Assembly (NCBI GenBank): GCA_029547185.1 | Contig: JAKPPU010000005.1 | Span: 62,001 to 126,000 of the forward strand | Direction of reading: 5' to 3' | DNA: 64,000 nt | DNA from: Deltaproteobacteria bacterium | Lineage (GTDB): Bacteria > Desulfobacterota > Desulfomonilia > UBA1062 | In this document: positions 8,824 through 17,499 of the stretch, piece after piece | How positions within the stretch are numbered: position 1 is the stretch's first letter | How the letters are laid out: each line of letters opens with the position of its first letter | The notes under the pieces: model-generated | What the model saw: only the letters and a program-made list of their open reading frames with translations | The model's database searches: none | Told to the model about the DNA's origin: nothing | Translations under genes and position numbers: made by a program

Positions 8824-10161
8824 ATGCGACAGGAGAAGAGGGATTTTTTCGGGAACTATGTTCGGTATGTCATCATGGCAATGGCAGCTCTTCCGATAAT
8901 CCTCTCGGCTGCCCCGAGCGTCAGGGCATGTGACGAGATTCCCGACCAGCAGATCCTGGGGGATCCGATTGATATCACGTGCTACAGCTCCGGCCAGATG
9001 GAACTGTATTTCCAGAACCTGAGGCAATACAAAGACTATTACCCGGGGTGCAGCTGGGGGTCGATCCTCATGTTCGACTACGGGGAGACAACCAAGAAAT
9101 ACGCTGATCTATATCACGCCTGCCACGATTGGCACCTCACTGCCTTCACCCCGGTGTCGAACACGAAGCCCAATGACTGGGAGATCGACACGGTTCTCAG
9201 CGCCGGCTATTCCGGAGTGACCATCACCCAGAAGGTGGAGTACACGAACGGCAACGGCTACTACAAGATGACCTGGTTCATCACGAACGGAAGTGGGAAG
9301 ACCTATGAGAACATCAAGTTCTTCCATGGCGGGAACGCCACCTTTGGCGGACTGGACAATGCCGCAAGCTACTGGAACAGCGATCTGGGCATGGTCTACC
9401 TGAAAAACCCGGAAGTGGGCGGCTACATGGGCTTCTACGGCGATCCCGACCCCGAGACGGGCTCCGTGGCCGACAGGTACTTCGGCGGAAGCGTGTATGA
9501 AGGGATGTGGCAGGCCATTTCCGGTAATCTGTCCAATACCGTCGATCCATCGAACGACACGGATGCAGGATACTATCTCCAGTGGAATCTCGACAGCCTC
9601 GCTCCCGGCGAGACCTGGATCATCACGGCATACGAGAGGTGGACCGGAGAAGGCGGCGTCGAGGTGAGCGCCCCTGAAGAACAGTCCGTTACCAAGGGAA
9701 ATACGGTAGACCTCGCATTCACCATCCAGAACCTGCAGGCCACGACGGATACCTTCGACCTCGAGGCGGAATCCGATCTCGGCTGGCCGGTGAGCTTACC
9801 CGGCGGTAACAGCGTGACGATCGAACCGGGGCAGAGCGTAACGGTCATCGTCCGGGTGGAATTGCCCGAAGGCGAGGACGAGTCGGTAGACATGATCACC
9901 CTGACCGCTATATCCCAGGCAGACCCCGGCCTTGCCGGCTCCGGCAGTGTGGACATAACGGGCATTCCGGGAGGAAAATTGATTGACCCCGAGGATTCCG
10001 ATGACAGCACGAGAAGACGCCACCATAACGACTATTGCTTCATATCTACTGCCGAGTCTTCCTCGAATTTCAGCATCCTCGTCCTGGCGGCAATCTTCAT
10101 AGGCCTCGGTTATATCATCCGCTTCAGAACTGCAGACGTTCGCATCGACTCACGGAAATAG
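8824..10161 (+). CDS. Secreted protein with NEW3-like domain and C-terminal Cys/TM/Arg sorting signal (paralogue 2)
   Basis: 445 aa; ATG 8824 follows AAGAGGAG by 5 bases. The signal peptide spans about residues 14-38 (ending PSVRACDE). The middle region aligns with paralogue 1 along its whole length: CYSSGQMELYFQNLRQYKDY, PVSNTKP, WEIDTVLSAG, YYKMTW. The NEW3-like sandwich starts near residue 285 (TKGNTVDLAFTIQNLQATTD). The C-terminus has RRRHHNDYCFISTAESSS, a TM helix (ILVLAAIFIGLGYIIRF), then RTADVRIDSRK. CFISTA resembles the CFIATA motif seen at the C-terminus of many deltaproteobacterial surface proteins. TAG at the end is directly followed by TGA. Function unknown; probably a surface component made under sigma-54 control together with its twin. 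Confidence 0.8.
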   Translation: MRQEKRDFFGNYVRYVIMAMAALPIILSAAPSVRACDEIPDQQILGDPIDITCYSSGQMELYFQNLRQYKDYYPGCSWGSILMFDYGETTKKYADLYHACHDWHLTAFTPVSNTKPNDWEIDTVLSAGYSGVTITQKVEYTNGNGYYKMTWFITNGSGKTYENIKFFHGGNATFGGLDNAASYWNSDLGMVYLKNPEVGGYMGFYGDPDPETGSVADRYFGGSVYEGMWQAISGNLSNTVDPSNDTDAGYYLQWNLDSLAPGETWIITAYERWTGEGGVEVSAPEEQSVTKGNTVDLAFTIQNLQATTDTFDLEAESDLGWPVSLPGGNSVTIEPGQSVTVIVRVELPEGEDESVDMITLTAISQADPGLAGSGSVDITGIPGGKLIDPEDSDDSTRRRHHNDYCFISTAESSSNFSILVLAAIFIGLGYIIRFRTADVRIDSRK

Positions 10162-10170
10162 TGAAGAGTC

Positions 10171-10212
10171 AGCCGGAAGGGAAGTCCGCAGGGGACTTCC
10201 CTTCCGGCTTCA
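10171..10212 (+). terminator. Hairpin terminator after the second secreted paralogue
   Basis: A perfect 17-bp stem (10171-10187 with 10193-10209) closes a 5-base loop, GCAGG. It starts 9 bases after the stop. Its sequence is unrelated to the terminator of paralogue 1. Confidence 0.8.
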
Positions 10213-10343
10213 TCCGTTTTCGCAAGCCTTCGATTCTACGGACCCCGCAGGACATCTGAGCCCCTCATGCCGTTGAAATCCATTGAACGGATATGGCCTG
10301 ATGGCAGGGCCATACAGTTTCGCTTTTGAAGGTACGCCGGAGA

Positions 10344-10910
10344 TCAAACGACCATGTGGTCCCAGAGGATCTTGAGCCCGATGCCGATGAGGATGATGCC
10401 TCCGATGATCTCGACCTTGCTTCCCAGCACGCGGCCGGACTGCCTGCCGATGACGACCCCGAAAGAAGAGAGGACGAAGGCCGTGATGCCGATGATCGCG
10501 GCCGGGAAAAAGACATTCACCTTGAGGAGGGAGAGGCTCAGGCCCACTGCCAGGGCATCGATGCTCGTGGCGACGGCGAGCAGGACAAGAGTGGGAAGAC
10601 TCTCCGTATCCATCTTTTCATCTCGAGCCTTCGGTGACAGGGATTCATGGATCATCCGTGCACCGACGAACAGAAGCAGGCCGAAGGCGACCCAGTGGTC
10701 GAAATCCTCGATGTAGTCGCGGATGCTCATCCCTATGAAGAATCCGATCACCGGCATGAGGGCCTGAAAGCTCCCGAAGAACAGGGCGATGCGCAGAATG
10801 CCTCTCAGCCGGAGCCTGCCCATGGCGAATCCGCTCGCGATGGAGACGGCAAAGGCATCCATAGACAGGCCTATGGCGATGAGAAAGATGGTAGCCAAGT
10901 CCACGGTCAT
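10344..10910 (-). CDS. mntP: MntP-family manganese efflux pump
   Basis: 188 aa with six predicted TM helices. The two-fold internal repeat typical of MntP (DUF204) is clear: GLSMDAFAVSIASGFAMGR in helix 1 and TSIDALAVGLSLSLL in helix 4, each carrying the intramembrane Asp needed for Mn(II) export. It acts in the inner membrane to lower cytoplasmic Mn. ATG 10910 was chosen over an upstream TTG at 10922; neither has a strong ribosome site. Many mntP genes sit behind a yybP-ykoY Mn riboswitch; I looked for its conserved core in 10911-11110 and did not find it. Confidence 0.88.
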   Translation of the reverse strand: MTVDLATIFLIAIGLSMDAFAVSIASGFAMGRLRLRGILRIALFFGSFQALMPVIGFFIGMSIRDYIEDFDHWVAFGLLLFVGARMIHESLSPKARDEKMDTESLPTLVLLAVATSIDALAVGLSLSLLKVNVFFPAAIIGITAFVLSSFGVVIGRQSGRVLGSKVEIIGGIILIGIGLKILWDHMVV

Positions 10911-11221
10911 GTCATTGCACAAAAAGAAAGAAATAGCACGAAATAATAACGGTTCTTATTTCTCCTTTGGTCGGTCCTCAGCATCTCGGGAGATATCCGA
11001 AGTGCTGCACCGCCAAGAGTGAGCTTCAGGAAAAGAGAGATCTCCTGATTGCGGTTTTCGAAAAAGTGGTATGATCTTGGACGGGATGTCCGGCGATTCC
11101 TTCAAGCGTTTGCATTTTTCTGGTGTAACGAACCCTGTTTCATGGCAGAAAGAGGTAGAATGAATGCGTACCGTGAAGGTATCTTCCGAACAGGGTGAGC
11201 ACTTTTTAAGGAGCCGGTGCC
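10911..11221. other. 311-bp divergent region between mntP and the nitroreductase
   Basis: It should hold both promoters. A TATGAT at about 11070 on the plus strand is a possible -10 box, but its -35 (TTGCGG at 15 bp) is poorly spaced. No riboswitch or operator was recognised. Confidence 0.35.
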
Positions 11222-11791
11222 ATGGCAGACTTCCGCGAGCTGATGAAGATGAGGAGGGCCGTAAGGGATTACGAGGACAGAGAGGTCCCTGTCTCCCTGA
11301 TCAGGGAGATCATCATCGATGCCTGCGAGGCACCGAGCGGGGGCAACCGCCAGCCCTGGGGATTTGCCGTCGTAACCGACAGGGAGCTCATGAAGCGCCT
11401 GTCCGACGAGAGCAAGAGGAATCTGCTCGAGGACATGAAGACGATCAGGTCGCCCATCCTGCGGATGTACCGTCCCGTCTTGAGCAAGGCGGAATTCAAC
11501 GTGTACTATAACGCCCCCTGCCTCGTATTCATCACCGGGCTTACAGGCGTTCATTCAGCGCCTGCGGACTGCAGCCTTGCCGCGGCGTACTTCATGCTCT
11601 CCGCTGCGGACCGGGGCCTGGGAACCTGCTGGATAGGCCTCGGGTCCCACATCAAGGACAGGTCGCTCCTCGATGAGATGGGCATTCCGGAGAACCACCG
11701 GATCATCTCTACGCTCATTCTCGGGTATCCCAGGACTCTGCCGGCCAAGCCTCCGAGGAACGCGCCGAAAATTTTCAGGATCATCGGGTAG
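11222..11791 (+). CDS. Nitroreductase-family FMN oxidoreductase
   Basis: 189 aa, the usual family length. The N-terminal MADFRELMKMRRAVRDYEDR is the FMN-binding Arg segment; EAPSGGNRQPWGFAVV contacts the flavin; the C-terminal GLGTCWIGLGS is the family glycine-rich loop. Such enzymes reduce nitroaromatics, quinones or other small substrates with NAD(P)H. The substrate is unknown. The ribosome site AAGGAG sits 8 bases before ATG 11222. It stands alone and diverges from mntP. Confidence 0.87.
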   Translation: MADFRELMKMRRAVRDYEDREVPVSLIREIIIDACEAPSGGNRQPWGFAVVTDRELMKRLSDESKRNLLEDMKTIRSPILRMYRPVLSKAEFNVYYNAPCLVFITGLTGVHSAPADCSLAAAYFMLSAADRGLGTCWIGLGSHIKDRSLLDEMGIPENHRIISTLILGYPRTLPAKPPRNAPKIFRIIG

Positions 11792-12151
11792 CGCATCCGA
11801 TGTATCGGACAGGCGCGACCGGTGGGCGGCCTTTTCGACGAAGCCGTCGCGCCTCTTGGGAATTCACCGGGGACGACAGGAAAGCAGCCGGCCAGGGCAG
11901 TCTGCCATGCCGCTTTGGAAAGCTGCCGGCATGGGATCTGCACGGTGGGCGAGGCCACGAAGACGGTCAAGCCCGGCGACAGTACATTCTTTCAGCGAGT
12001 TTGCTGGAAGCCGGACCGGGACCATGCCCGCAGGACATCCCCTGATTCATTGACATCGGGATTTGAATCCTCTATCCTTGTCCCCATGTCGGGCTGAGCT
12101 TGTTCCGCAAGAAGCGAACATCTTTGGCGAGAGGAGGCGCATCCGGTTCAT
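11792..12151. other. 360-bp gap without a supportable gene
   Basis: Short open frames exist on both strands, but none has a ribosome site plus a recognisable protein. A purine-rich GAGAGGAGG (12130-12138) lies 13 bases before the next start codon. Nothing else was seen. Confidence 0.4.
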
Positions 12152-14029
12152 ATGATACTCAACTGGCACGATGAATATCAGAGAAAGCTCACCGATCCGC
12201 TGACAGCGCTTGCCCGGATCAGGAGGGGGGCGAGGGTTTTCATCGGCTCTGCCTGCGGTGAGCCCCAGCGTCTCATAGAAACCCTCATCGACGTCTCGAA
12301 GAACCTCGCGGACACCGAGATCATCCACTTTCTCGATCTGGGGATCGCACCCTACACCGATGAGAGGTTCACCGAAAACTTCCGCCACAACGCCCTGTTC
12401 ATCGGGTCGAGCACGAGGAAAGCCATCAGCGAGGGGAGGGCCGACTATACGCCTGTCTTCCTCTCGGAGATCCCGCTGCTCATGATGAGCGGGAGCATGC
12501 ACATCGACGTAGCGCTGATAACCGTATCCCCTCCGGACAAGAACGGGTATGTAAGCCTCGGCATCTCGGTGGACATCACGAAGACTGCTGCCGAGGTCGC
12601 CGAATACGTCGTGGCGGAGGTGAACTCGAACATGCCGCGGACGCTGGGCGACAGCTTCCTCCACGTAAGCCAGATCGATGCCTTCGTTGAGAGCAGCGTG
12701 CCCCTGCTGGAGTTTGAGACCAAGGCGCCGACCGACATCGCCAGGAGCATCGGCGAGCACCTCGCCGACCTCATCGAGAACGAATCGACGATCCAGACGG
12801 GCGTGGGCAGGATCCCCAACTCGGTCTTTCCCTATCTCATGAACAAGAGGGACCTGGGCGTCCACACAGAGACCTTCACGGACGGGATAATCGACCTCAT
12901 CGAGGCGGGCATCATCACCGGCAGGAAGAAGACCCTCCACCCCGGCAAGGTCGTTGCGAGCTTCTGCATGGGGACGAGGCGCCTCTACGAGTATGTGGAC
13001 AACAACCCGCTCTTCGAGTTCCACCCGTGCAGGTATGTGAACGACCCCTACGTCATCGCCAAGAACGACAAGATGGTCTCCATCAATTCGGCCCTCACGG
13101 TTGACCTCACGGGCCAGGTCTGCTCCGACTCGCTGGGGTTCCTCTTCTACAGCGGCATCGGAGGCCAGGTGGACTTCGTCAGGGGCTCTGCCATGTCGAA
13201 CCGCGGCAAATCGATCATGGTCCTCCCTTCGACCACGGATGATGGGACGAAATCGAGGATCGTAGCCCACAACTATCCGGGAAGCGGCGTGGTCGTGACC
13301 CGGGGCGACATCCATTACGTGGTGACCGAGTACGGGGTCGCCTACGTGCACGGCAAGTCCATACGCGACCGGGCCATGGCGCTCATCAACATCGCCCACC
13401 CCAAGTTCCGGGACGAGCTGCTCGAAGCCGCCAAATTACAAGGGTATGTCTTCAAGGACCAGATCCTCCCCGCAGTGCTCTATCCCAAACAGTACGAGAC
13501 GTACTGGCGGGACAAGCTGGGGATCGAGGTGTTCTTCCGGCCCGTAAAGCCCACGGACGAGCGGGCGATCCAGGATATGATCTACGAGCTGCCCGACCAG
13601 GACATCTACACGAGGTTCTTCCAGAACCTGAAGTCCTTTCCCCACAAGCTCGCCATGCCGCTGGCCGCCATCGACTACAACGACCGCATGGCCATCGCTG
13701 CGGTCACGGGCAAGGAAGAGCCCGAGAGCAGGGAGCAGATCGTTGCGGTCGGCCACTACATCCGCGATCCGCAGACGAACTACGCCGAGGTCGCCTTCAC
13801 AACGCACAAGGGCTGGCAGGACCGGGGTATCGGGACCTTCCTGCTCCAGTACCTCGTGCGCATCGCCCGGGAGAAGAACATCAGCGGATTCACCGCAGAC
13901 GTGCTTGCCCGGAACACGCCCATGATGAAGGTGTTCTCGAAGGTGGGCTACCCCTTGAAGGCCCACCTCGAATACGGCGTCTACGAAATCGCCATTCCCT
14001 TTACCGACGAGGAGAAGAAGGAACCCTAA
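12152..14029 (+). CDS. Acetyl-CoA hydrolase/CoA-transferase family protein fused to a GNAT acetyltransferase domain
   Basis: 625 aa. Residues 1-440 are a class I CoA-transferase of the acetyl-CoA hydrolase/4-hydroxybutyrate CoA-transferase family: the glycine-rich CoA loops and GVHTETFTDGIIDL with the catalytic Glu at residue 240, then the acetyl-CoA hydrolase C-domain (VRGSAMSNRGKSIMVLPST, VVTEYGVAYVHGKS). Residues about 465-615 form a GNAT domain (HKGWQDRGIGTFLLQYLVRIAREK is the acetyl-CoA loop). The fusion is a known architecture in anaerobes and may let the GNAT part acylate or regulate a protein using the same CoA ester pool; that is inference. The gene is single, with the ribosome site rather far (13 bases) from ATG 12152. 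Confidence 0.88.
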   Translation: MILNWHDEYQRKLTDPLTALARIRRGARVFIGSACGEPQRLIETLIDVSKNLADTEIIHFLDLGIAPYTDERFTENFRHNALFIGSSTRKAISEGRADYTPVFLSEIPLLMMSGSMHIDVALITVSPPDKNGYVSLGISVDITKTAAEVAEYVVAEVNSNMPRTLGDSFLHVSQIDAFVESSVPLLEFETKAPTDIARSIGEHLADLIENESTIQTGVGRIPNSVFPYLMNKRDLGVHTETFTDGIIDLIEAGIITGRKKTLHPGKVVASFCMGTRRLYEYVDNNPLFEFHPCRYVNDPYVIAKNDKMVSINSALTVDLTGQVCSDSLGFLFYSGIGGQVDFVRGSAMSNRGKSIMVLPSTTDDGTKSRIVAHNYPGSGVVVTRGDIHYVVTEYGVAYVHGKSIRDRAMALINIAHPKFRDELLEAAKLQGYVFKDQILPAVLYPKQYETYWRDKLGIEVFFRPVKPTDERAIQDMIYELPDQDIYTRFFQNLKSFPHKLAMPLAAIDYNDRMAIAAVTGKEEPESREQIVAVGHYIRDPQTNYAEVAFTTHKGWQDRGIGTFLLQYLVRIAREKNISGFTADVLARNTPMMKVFSKVGYPLKAHLEYGVYEIAIPFTDEEKKEP

Positions 14030-14156
14030 CAATCCTGGGAATCCTTTTGAATACTCATACTCGGCTCCCTTGGGTACATTTGGCTGGAATTCATTGTGGT
14101 TCATCATTTTGTTGAGCAGGTGAAATGGTGGGTTATTCTTATTGTAAGGGGAGAGC

Positions 14157-14759
14157 ATGGGACGATATCGGGGGCCGAAGCACAAATTATCCAGAAGGGA
14201 AGGGGTCGACCTCTTCGGCACAGGGGGCGAAAGCCTGGAGCGGAGGCTTACGCAGCCTCCGGGAGAGCATGGCAGGAGGCCCCGCAGGCGTGAGAGCGAG
14301 TACGGGATCCGCCTCCGTGAAAAGCAGAAGGTCAAGCGCATGTACGGCATGCGCGAAAAGCAGTTTCTCGAGTTCTACCGGAAGGCGCAGAAAAGCCCCG
14401 GACCGACAGGGACGGCCCTGCTCCAGCTCCTCGAGCGCAGGCTCGACAATGTCGTCTACCGGCTCGGCTATGCGAAGACGAGGCCGCAGGCACGGCAGAT
14501 GGTCCTGCACGGCCACGTGATCGTAGATGGGAAGAGTGTCGACATCCCCTCCTACATCGTGAGCCCGGGCCAGGTGGTCACCCTCGACAGGAAGGCCTTC
14601 GAGATGCCCGATGTAAAGGCGCTGACAGAGAATCCCGTCCCGGTCCCGGCATGGCTCGAGCGCATCGACGGGGTCGGCCAGGTGCTGAGAGAGCCCGAGA
14701 GATCCGAGATGGACAAGGACATCAACGAGCAGTTCATCGTTGAGTTCTATTCCCGCTAG
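14157..14759 (+). CDS. rpsD: Ribosomal protein uS4, zinc-free (C-minus) form
   Basis: 200 aa. It opens MGRYRGPKHKLSRREGVDLF, where the Cys residues of the zinc-binding S4 form are absent, and contains QPPGEHG and an S4 RNA-binding domain (LERRLDNVVYRLGYAKTRPQARQMVLHGHV). It binds 16S rRNA early in 30S assembly. It is not beside rpsM/rpsK/rpoA, so it is either a relocated sole copy or a zinc-independent paralogue expressed when zinc is scarce. The ribosome site AGGGGAG lies 4-5 bases before ATG 14157. It ends in TAG. Confidence 0.93.
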   Translation: MGRYRGPKHKLSRREGVDLFGTGGESLERRLTQPPGEHGRRPRRRESEYGIRLREKQKVKRMYGMREKQFLEFYRKAQKSPGPTGTALLQLLERRLDNVVYRLGYAKTRPQARQMVLHGHVIVDGKSVDIPSYIVSPGQVVTLDRKAFEMPDVKALTENPVPVPAWLERIDGVGQVLREPERSEMDKDINEQFIVEFYSR

Positions 14760-14877
14760 TCACAGAAGAAATATTTTTCTTTCCAGACAGCGTACACCAT
14801 CCTTTAACTATCACAGACAAGAGCACAAAGTATATGTATGTGCGGTAGGTTATGTCGTCCGGGCAAGAATCAATTCC

Positions 14878-14907
14878 TTGACAAAGCTTGGCTACTGTGA
14901 ATATCAA
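14878..14907 (+). promoter_or_regulatory. Possible sigma-70 promoter for the TRL-like lipoprotein
   Basis: TTGACA (14878-14883) is followed at 17-18 bp by ATATCA/TATCAA. The -35 is perfect and the -10 is weak. It lies about 70 bases before the start codon. Confidence 0.4.
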
Positions 14908-14978
14908 AACGCTCATAAAGTAATACAATCTGATTCTAAAATTCTTAAATGGATTAAAAACACGAAAAGGGAGGAAGT

Positions 14979-15293
14979 ATGAAGAAAGTGACGTGGTTTG
15001 TTTCTCTGGCTGTAACACTATTTTTTCTCACGGGCTGCGCAACGTCTATGCCCATTGGTTCTCTGTACACAGAGCTCAAGCTTCCCGTAACCGCAACAGG
15101 GGAAAGCGTAAAGGGTCCGAAGGTTGGGACGGCCGAGTGCATGAGCGTCCTCGGTCTGGTTGCCACCGGAGATGCGAGCGTTGCGGCTGCAATGAGGAAC
15201 GGCGGTATCACCAAGGTGAGCCACATCGATTGGGAAGCGAAGAACATCTTGGGGATTATCGGAAACTACAAGGTGGTTGTGTACGGGCAGTAA
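14979..15293 (+). CDS. TRL-like family lipoprotein
   Basis: 104 aa. The signal peptide and lipobox are LTGC (Cys20). The mature part matches the TRL-like family pattern: GTAECMSVLGLVATGDASVAAAMRNGGI, then IDWEAKNILGIIGNYKVVVYG. Members are small envelope lipoproteins whose function is not established. Ribosome site GGGAGGA, 5 bases before ATG. A terminator follows. Confidence 0.8.
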   Translation: MKKVTWFVSLAVTLFFLTGCATSMPIGSLYTELKLPVTATGESVKGPKVGTAECMSVLGLVATGDASVAAAMRNGGITKVSHIDWEAKNILGIIGNYKVVVYGQ

Positions 15294-15327
15294 AAGCACA
15301 GCCTGCAAGCAGATACACGAGCGGCAG

Positions 15328-15363
15328 AAACGGCCGGGACGGAAGTCTCCGGCCGTTTTTTTA
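15328..15363 (+). terminator. Rho-independent terminator after the TRL-like lipoprotein
   Basis: A 10-bp GC-rich stem, AAACGGCCGG (15328-15337) with its complement at 15349-15358, has an 11-base loop and runs into T residues. Confidence 0.8.
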
Positions 15364-15490
15364 TATCACGGAACGCAACGCCGGCCGATACGAGCCATGC
15401 TGAAGTTCTCTGCCGGGTTCTCTTAATGCCTGTGATGAAGGGAGAATTGGCGGAATTTCTGTGAAACCATCTGCCGTATGAGCAGAGAGA

Positions 15491-15859
15491 TCACCTCTTC
15501 TCGGCCTCGAGTTCGACTTCGTAGGTCAGGACATCGTACTTCATGATCGAGCCGGTCAATGCATCGACGAGAAACGTCGGCCAAAAGATGATGTCGAGCA
15601 CGGCTACTCCATTAAACGAGTTCTGCAGCACGATATACTGAGTCTCATAACCGCCCAGCTTCATCTGTACGTGAGGCGGATTCATGCTTCTTTTCACCGG
15701 GACTGTCACCGGCGTTTTCCCGACGCTCACCCCGTTGATTTCCACCTTTGCCCCTTCGGGGACCGACCTGAAGGTTATGGCATCCGATGAGCGCGTAAAG
15801 ATCGTTGCGCAGCCGGAGAGAAGGGCGAGTGCAACCGTGCAAAGCAGTAACCTCTTCAT
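15491..15859 (-). CDS. Small lipoprotein with PEGA-like domain
   Basis: 122 aa. The signal peptide ends in the lipobox LSGC (Cys16). ITFRSVPEGAKVEINGVSVGKTPVTV is a PEGA-type beta repeat, which is usually extracellular or periplasmic and carbohydrate- or wall-associated. The C-terminal half, WPTFLVDALTGSIMKY, resembles the conserved end of small PEGA lipoproteins that sit in the outer envelope. It lies just downstream of the metal importer genes on the same strand (74-base gap) but has no evident link to metal transport. Confidence 0.75.
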   Translation of the reverse strand: MKRLLLCTVALALLSGCATIFTRSSDAITFRSVPEGAKVEINGVSVGKTPVTVPVKRSMNPPHVQMKLGGYETQYIVLQNSFNGVAVLDIIFWPTFLVDALTGSIMKYDVLTYEVELEAEKR

Positions 15860-15933
15860 AAGACTCCCTACGAGTGAACCTTATCGGAAAAGCGATAGCC
15901 GGGAACGGCATGCTTGTCAATATGCTATAAAGT

Positions 15934-16689
15934 TCATACTCTCTTCGCGCACACCGGGCAGCCCTGCATAGAGAGGGGCCTTTCGAGATGGCACTCGGTC
16001 AGGAGAGCGTCGTCCTTGAAGATTTCAAGGGTGGGACCGTCCGCCTTGACGCTTCCGTCGTGGAGCACGATGGTTCTCTCACAGATGTCAACAACGAGGT
16101 CGAGGTCGTGGGTCGCGATGATCTTCGTATGCGTGAATTCTTTGAGGATGCCGATGAGCTGCCTGCGGGCAAACGGGTCGAGCCCCGTGGTGGGCTCGTC
16201 CAGGACGAGGATGTCGGGCATCATCGAGAGGACGGTTGCGATTGCGGCACGCCTCTTCTCGCCTGATGAAAGCCGGTAGGGCGGCTTGTCCCTGAGGTGC
16301 TCGATGCCCATCCGGGAGAGCGCATCGATGGCCCTTCTGTCCACTTCGTCGGCAGGAATGCCCATATTGTTCGGTCCGAACGCCACGTCGTCGTAGATCG
16401 TGGGCATGAAGAGCTGATCGTCCGGGTCCTGAAAGATCATGCCCACGGTCCGCCTGGCCTCGGGAAGGGTCTTCCTGGTAAGAGGGAGATCGCCTATCCT
16501 CACCGATCCCGACGTCGGGATGAGAAAACCGTTCAAGTGATGGAGGAGGGTCGATTTCCCTGCACCGTTCGGCCCGATGACGGCCACGGACTCTCCATGG
16601 ATGATGCGCAGCGATATGCCGTCGATCCCGGTCGTGCCGTCGGGATAGACGTGCAGCAGGTCCCTGACCTCCACGATATGGTGGCTCAT
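15934..16689 (-). CDS. cbiO: Nickel/cobalt ECF transporter ATPase (CbiO/NikO)
   Basis: 251 aa ABC ATPase: Walker A GPNGAGKST, Q-loop FQDPDDQLF, signature LSSGEKRRAAIATVL, Walker B ILVLDEPTTGLDP and switch His ATHDLD. FQDPDDQLF is characteristic of ECF-type CbiO/EcfA ATPases. It drives uptake through the MN-Q membrane part. ATG 16689 has a ribosome site GGAGGTGTG and overlaps the upstream cbiQ stop by one base (ATGA), so translation is coupled; an in-frame extension upstream would run into cbiQ and is rejected. The C-terminus CPVCAKRV has a CxxC, uncommon for the family. Confidence 0.92.
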   Translation of the reverse strand: MSHHIVEVRDLLHVYPDGTTGIDGISLRIIHGESVAVIGPNGAGKSTLLHHLNGFLIPTSGSVRIGDLPLTRKTLPEARRTVGMIFQDPDDQLFMPTIYDDVAFGPNNMGIPADEVDRRAIDALSRMGIEHLRDKPPYRLSSGEKRRAAIATVLSMMPDILVLDEPTTGLDPFARRQLIGILKEFTHTKIIATHDLDLVVDICERTIVLHDGSVKADGPTLEIFKDDALLTECHLERPLSMQGCPVCAKRV

Positions 16690-17498
16690 CACACACCTCC
16701 CAAGAGCAGCCTGCCGATGGCGGATACCGGATCGAAGCAGCGCAAGAGGATGAACAGCGGGCACCAGAAGAGCACGAAGGCCATATCCGGTGCCCTGAAA
16801 GCAAGGGGTCTCCTGATATGGAACTCGCCTGTGAATCCCCTCGACAGCATGGCCATGTGCACCCTCTGCGCCCGATCCCATGTCCTCAGCAGGAGGTGGC
16901 CGATCAGGGAGCCGAATACCCTCACCCCTTTGCCTTTCCCTCCTGCAGAGCGCATGTCCCTGGCTTTTCCCATCCGCACGGCCTCGTTCGAGAGTACGAA
17001 GATATACCGGTAGAGCATCATGAGCTGGACGCAGAAGACCTTTGGGACCTTGAACCGCTCAAGGGAAAGGCAGATGCCGTTAAATCCGGTCACGGCAACG
17101 AGGATGAAGGCAGCGAGAGCCGTCAAGGTAAACCTGATGAGGATCGATGCGAAGGAGACGAGGCCCCCCGATACGGCGAAAGGCCCGAGAAACATGGCCG
17201 TATCGCGGTCGAAGACAGGGTTGAAGATCCCGATGAGCACGGCGAAGGGCAGCAGGAAAAGGTATTTCCTCGCTATGTATCGTGCCGGAATCCCGGCGAC
17301 GGGGATCATGACTGCGGGAAAGAAGAAATAGGGGAGGAGGGCGGACACCTCGTACCTGTCAAAGGAGACGACCATGGCGATGAACACCATGACCGTCAGG
17401 AGCTTCGCCCTCGGATCGAGCCTGTGCACCGCGCTCTCTCCGTTCGAGAGCTGGTCGAGGTAGTTCAGGTCGGTGAATGTACGGGCTGCTTCGGGCAT
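16689..17498 (-). CDS. cbiQ: Nickel/cobalt ECF transporter membrane protein (CbiQ/NikQ)
   Basis: 269 aa with about five TM helices. It has the EcfT hallmark: two Ala-Arg-Gly-like coupling motifs are represented by GKARDMRSAGG and AMLSRGFTGEF, which contact the ATPase dimer. HRLDPRAKLLTVMVFIAM at the N-terminus is typical of CbiQ. It starts one base after the nikMN stop and ends overlapping cbiO. Together the three genes form a complete importer for Ni(II) or Co(II). Confidence 0.9.
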   Translation of the reverse strand: MPEAARTFTDLNYLDQLSNGESAVHRLDPRAKLLTVMVFIAMVVSFDRYEVSALLPYFFFPAVMIPVAGIPARYIARKYLFLLPFAVLIGIFNPVFDRDTAMFLGPFAVSGGLVSFASILIRFTLTALAAFILVAVTGFNGICLSLERFKVPKVFCVQLMMLYRYIFVLSNEAVRMGKARDMRSAGGKGKGVRVFGSLIGHLLLRTWDRAQRVHMAMLSRGFTGEFHIRRPLAFRAPDMAFVLFWCPLFILLRCFDPVSAIGRLLLGGV

Positions 17499-17499
17499 C

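Noticed and set aside
10911-11110. yybP-ykoY manganese riboswitch before mntP
   Set aside because: The conserved core segments were not found on the minus strand.
12050-12080. tRNA-like T-arm on the minus strand (TTCAAAT with flanks)
   Set aside because: The flanking five bases do not pair and no acceptor or anticodon stem can be drawn.
11800-12097. Overlapping plus-strand frames after the nitroreductase
   Set aside because: No ribosome site and no domain; three frames are open over the same GC-rich stretch, which indicates chance.
2815-14759. Genome-wide reassignment of TAG to an amino acid
   Set aside because: Many intact genes in the window, including rpsD, atpE and the NarX-like kinase, end in TAG at the expected family length, so TAG is a working stop codon here.
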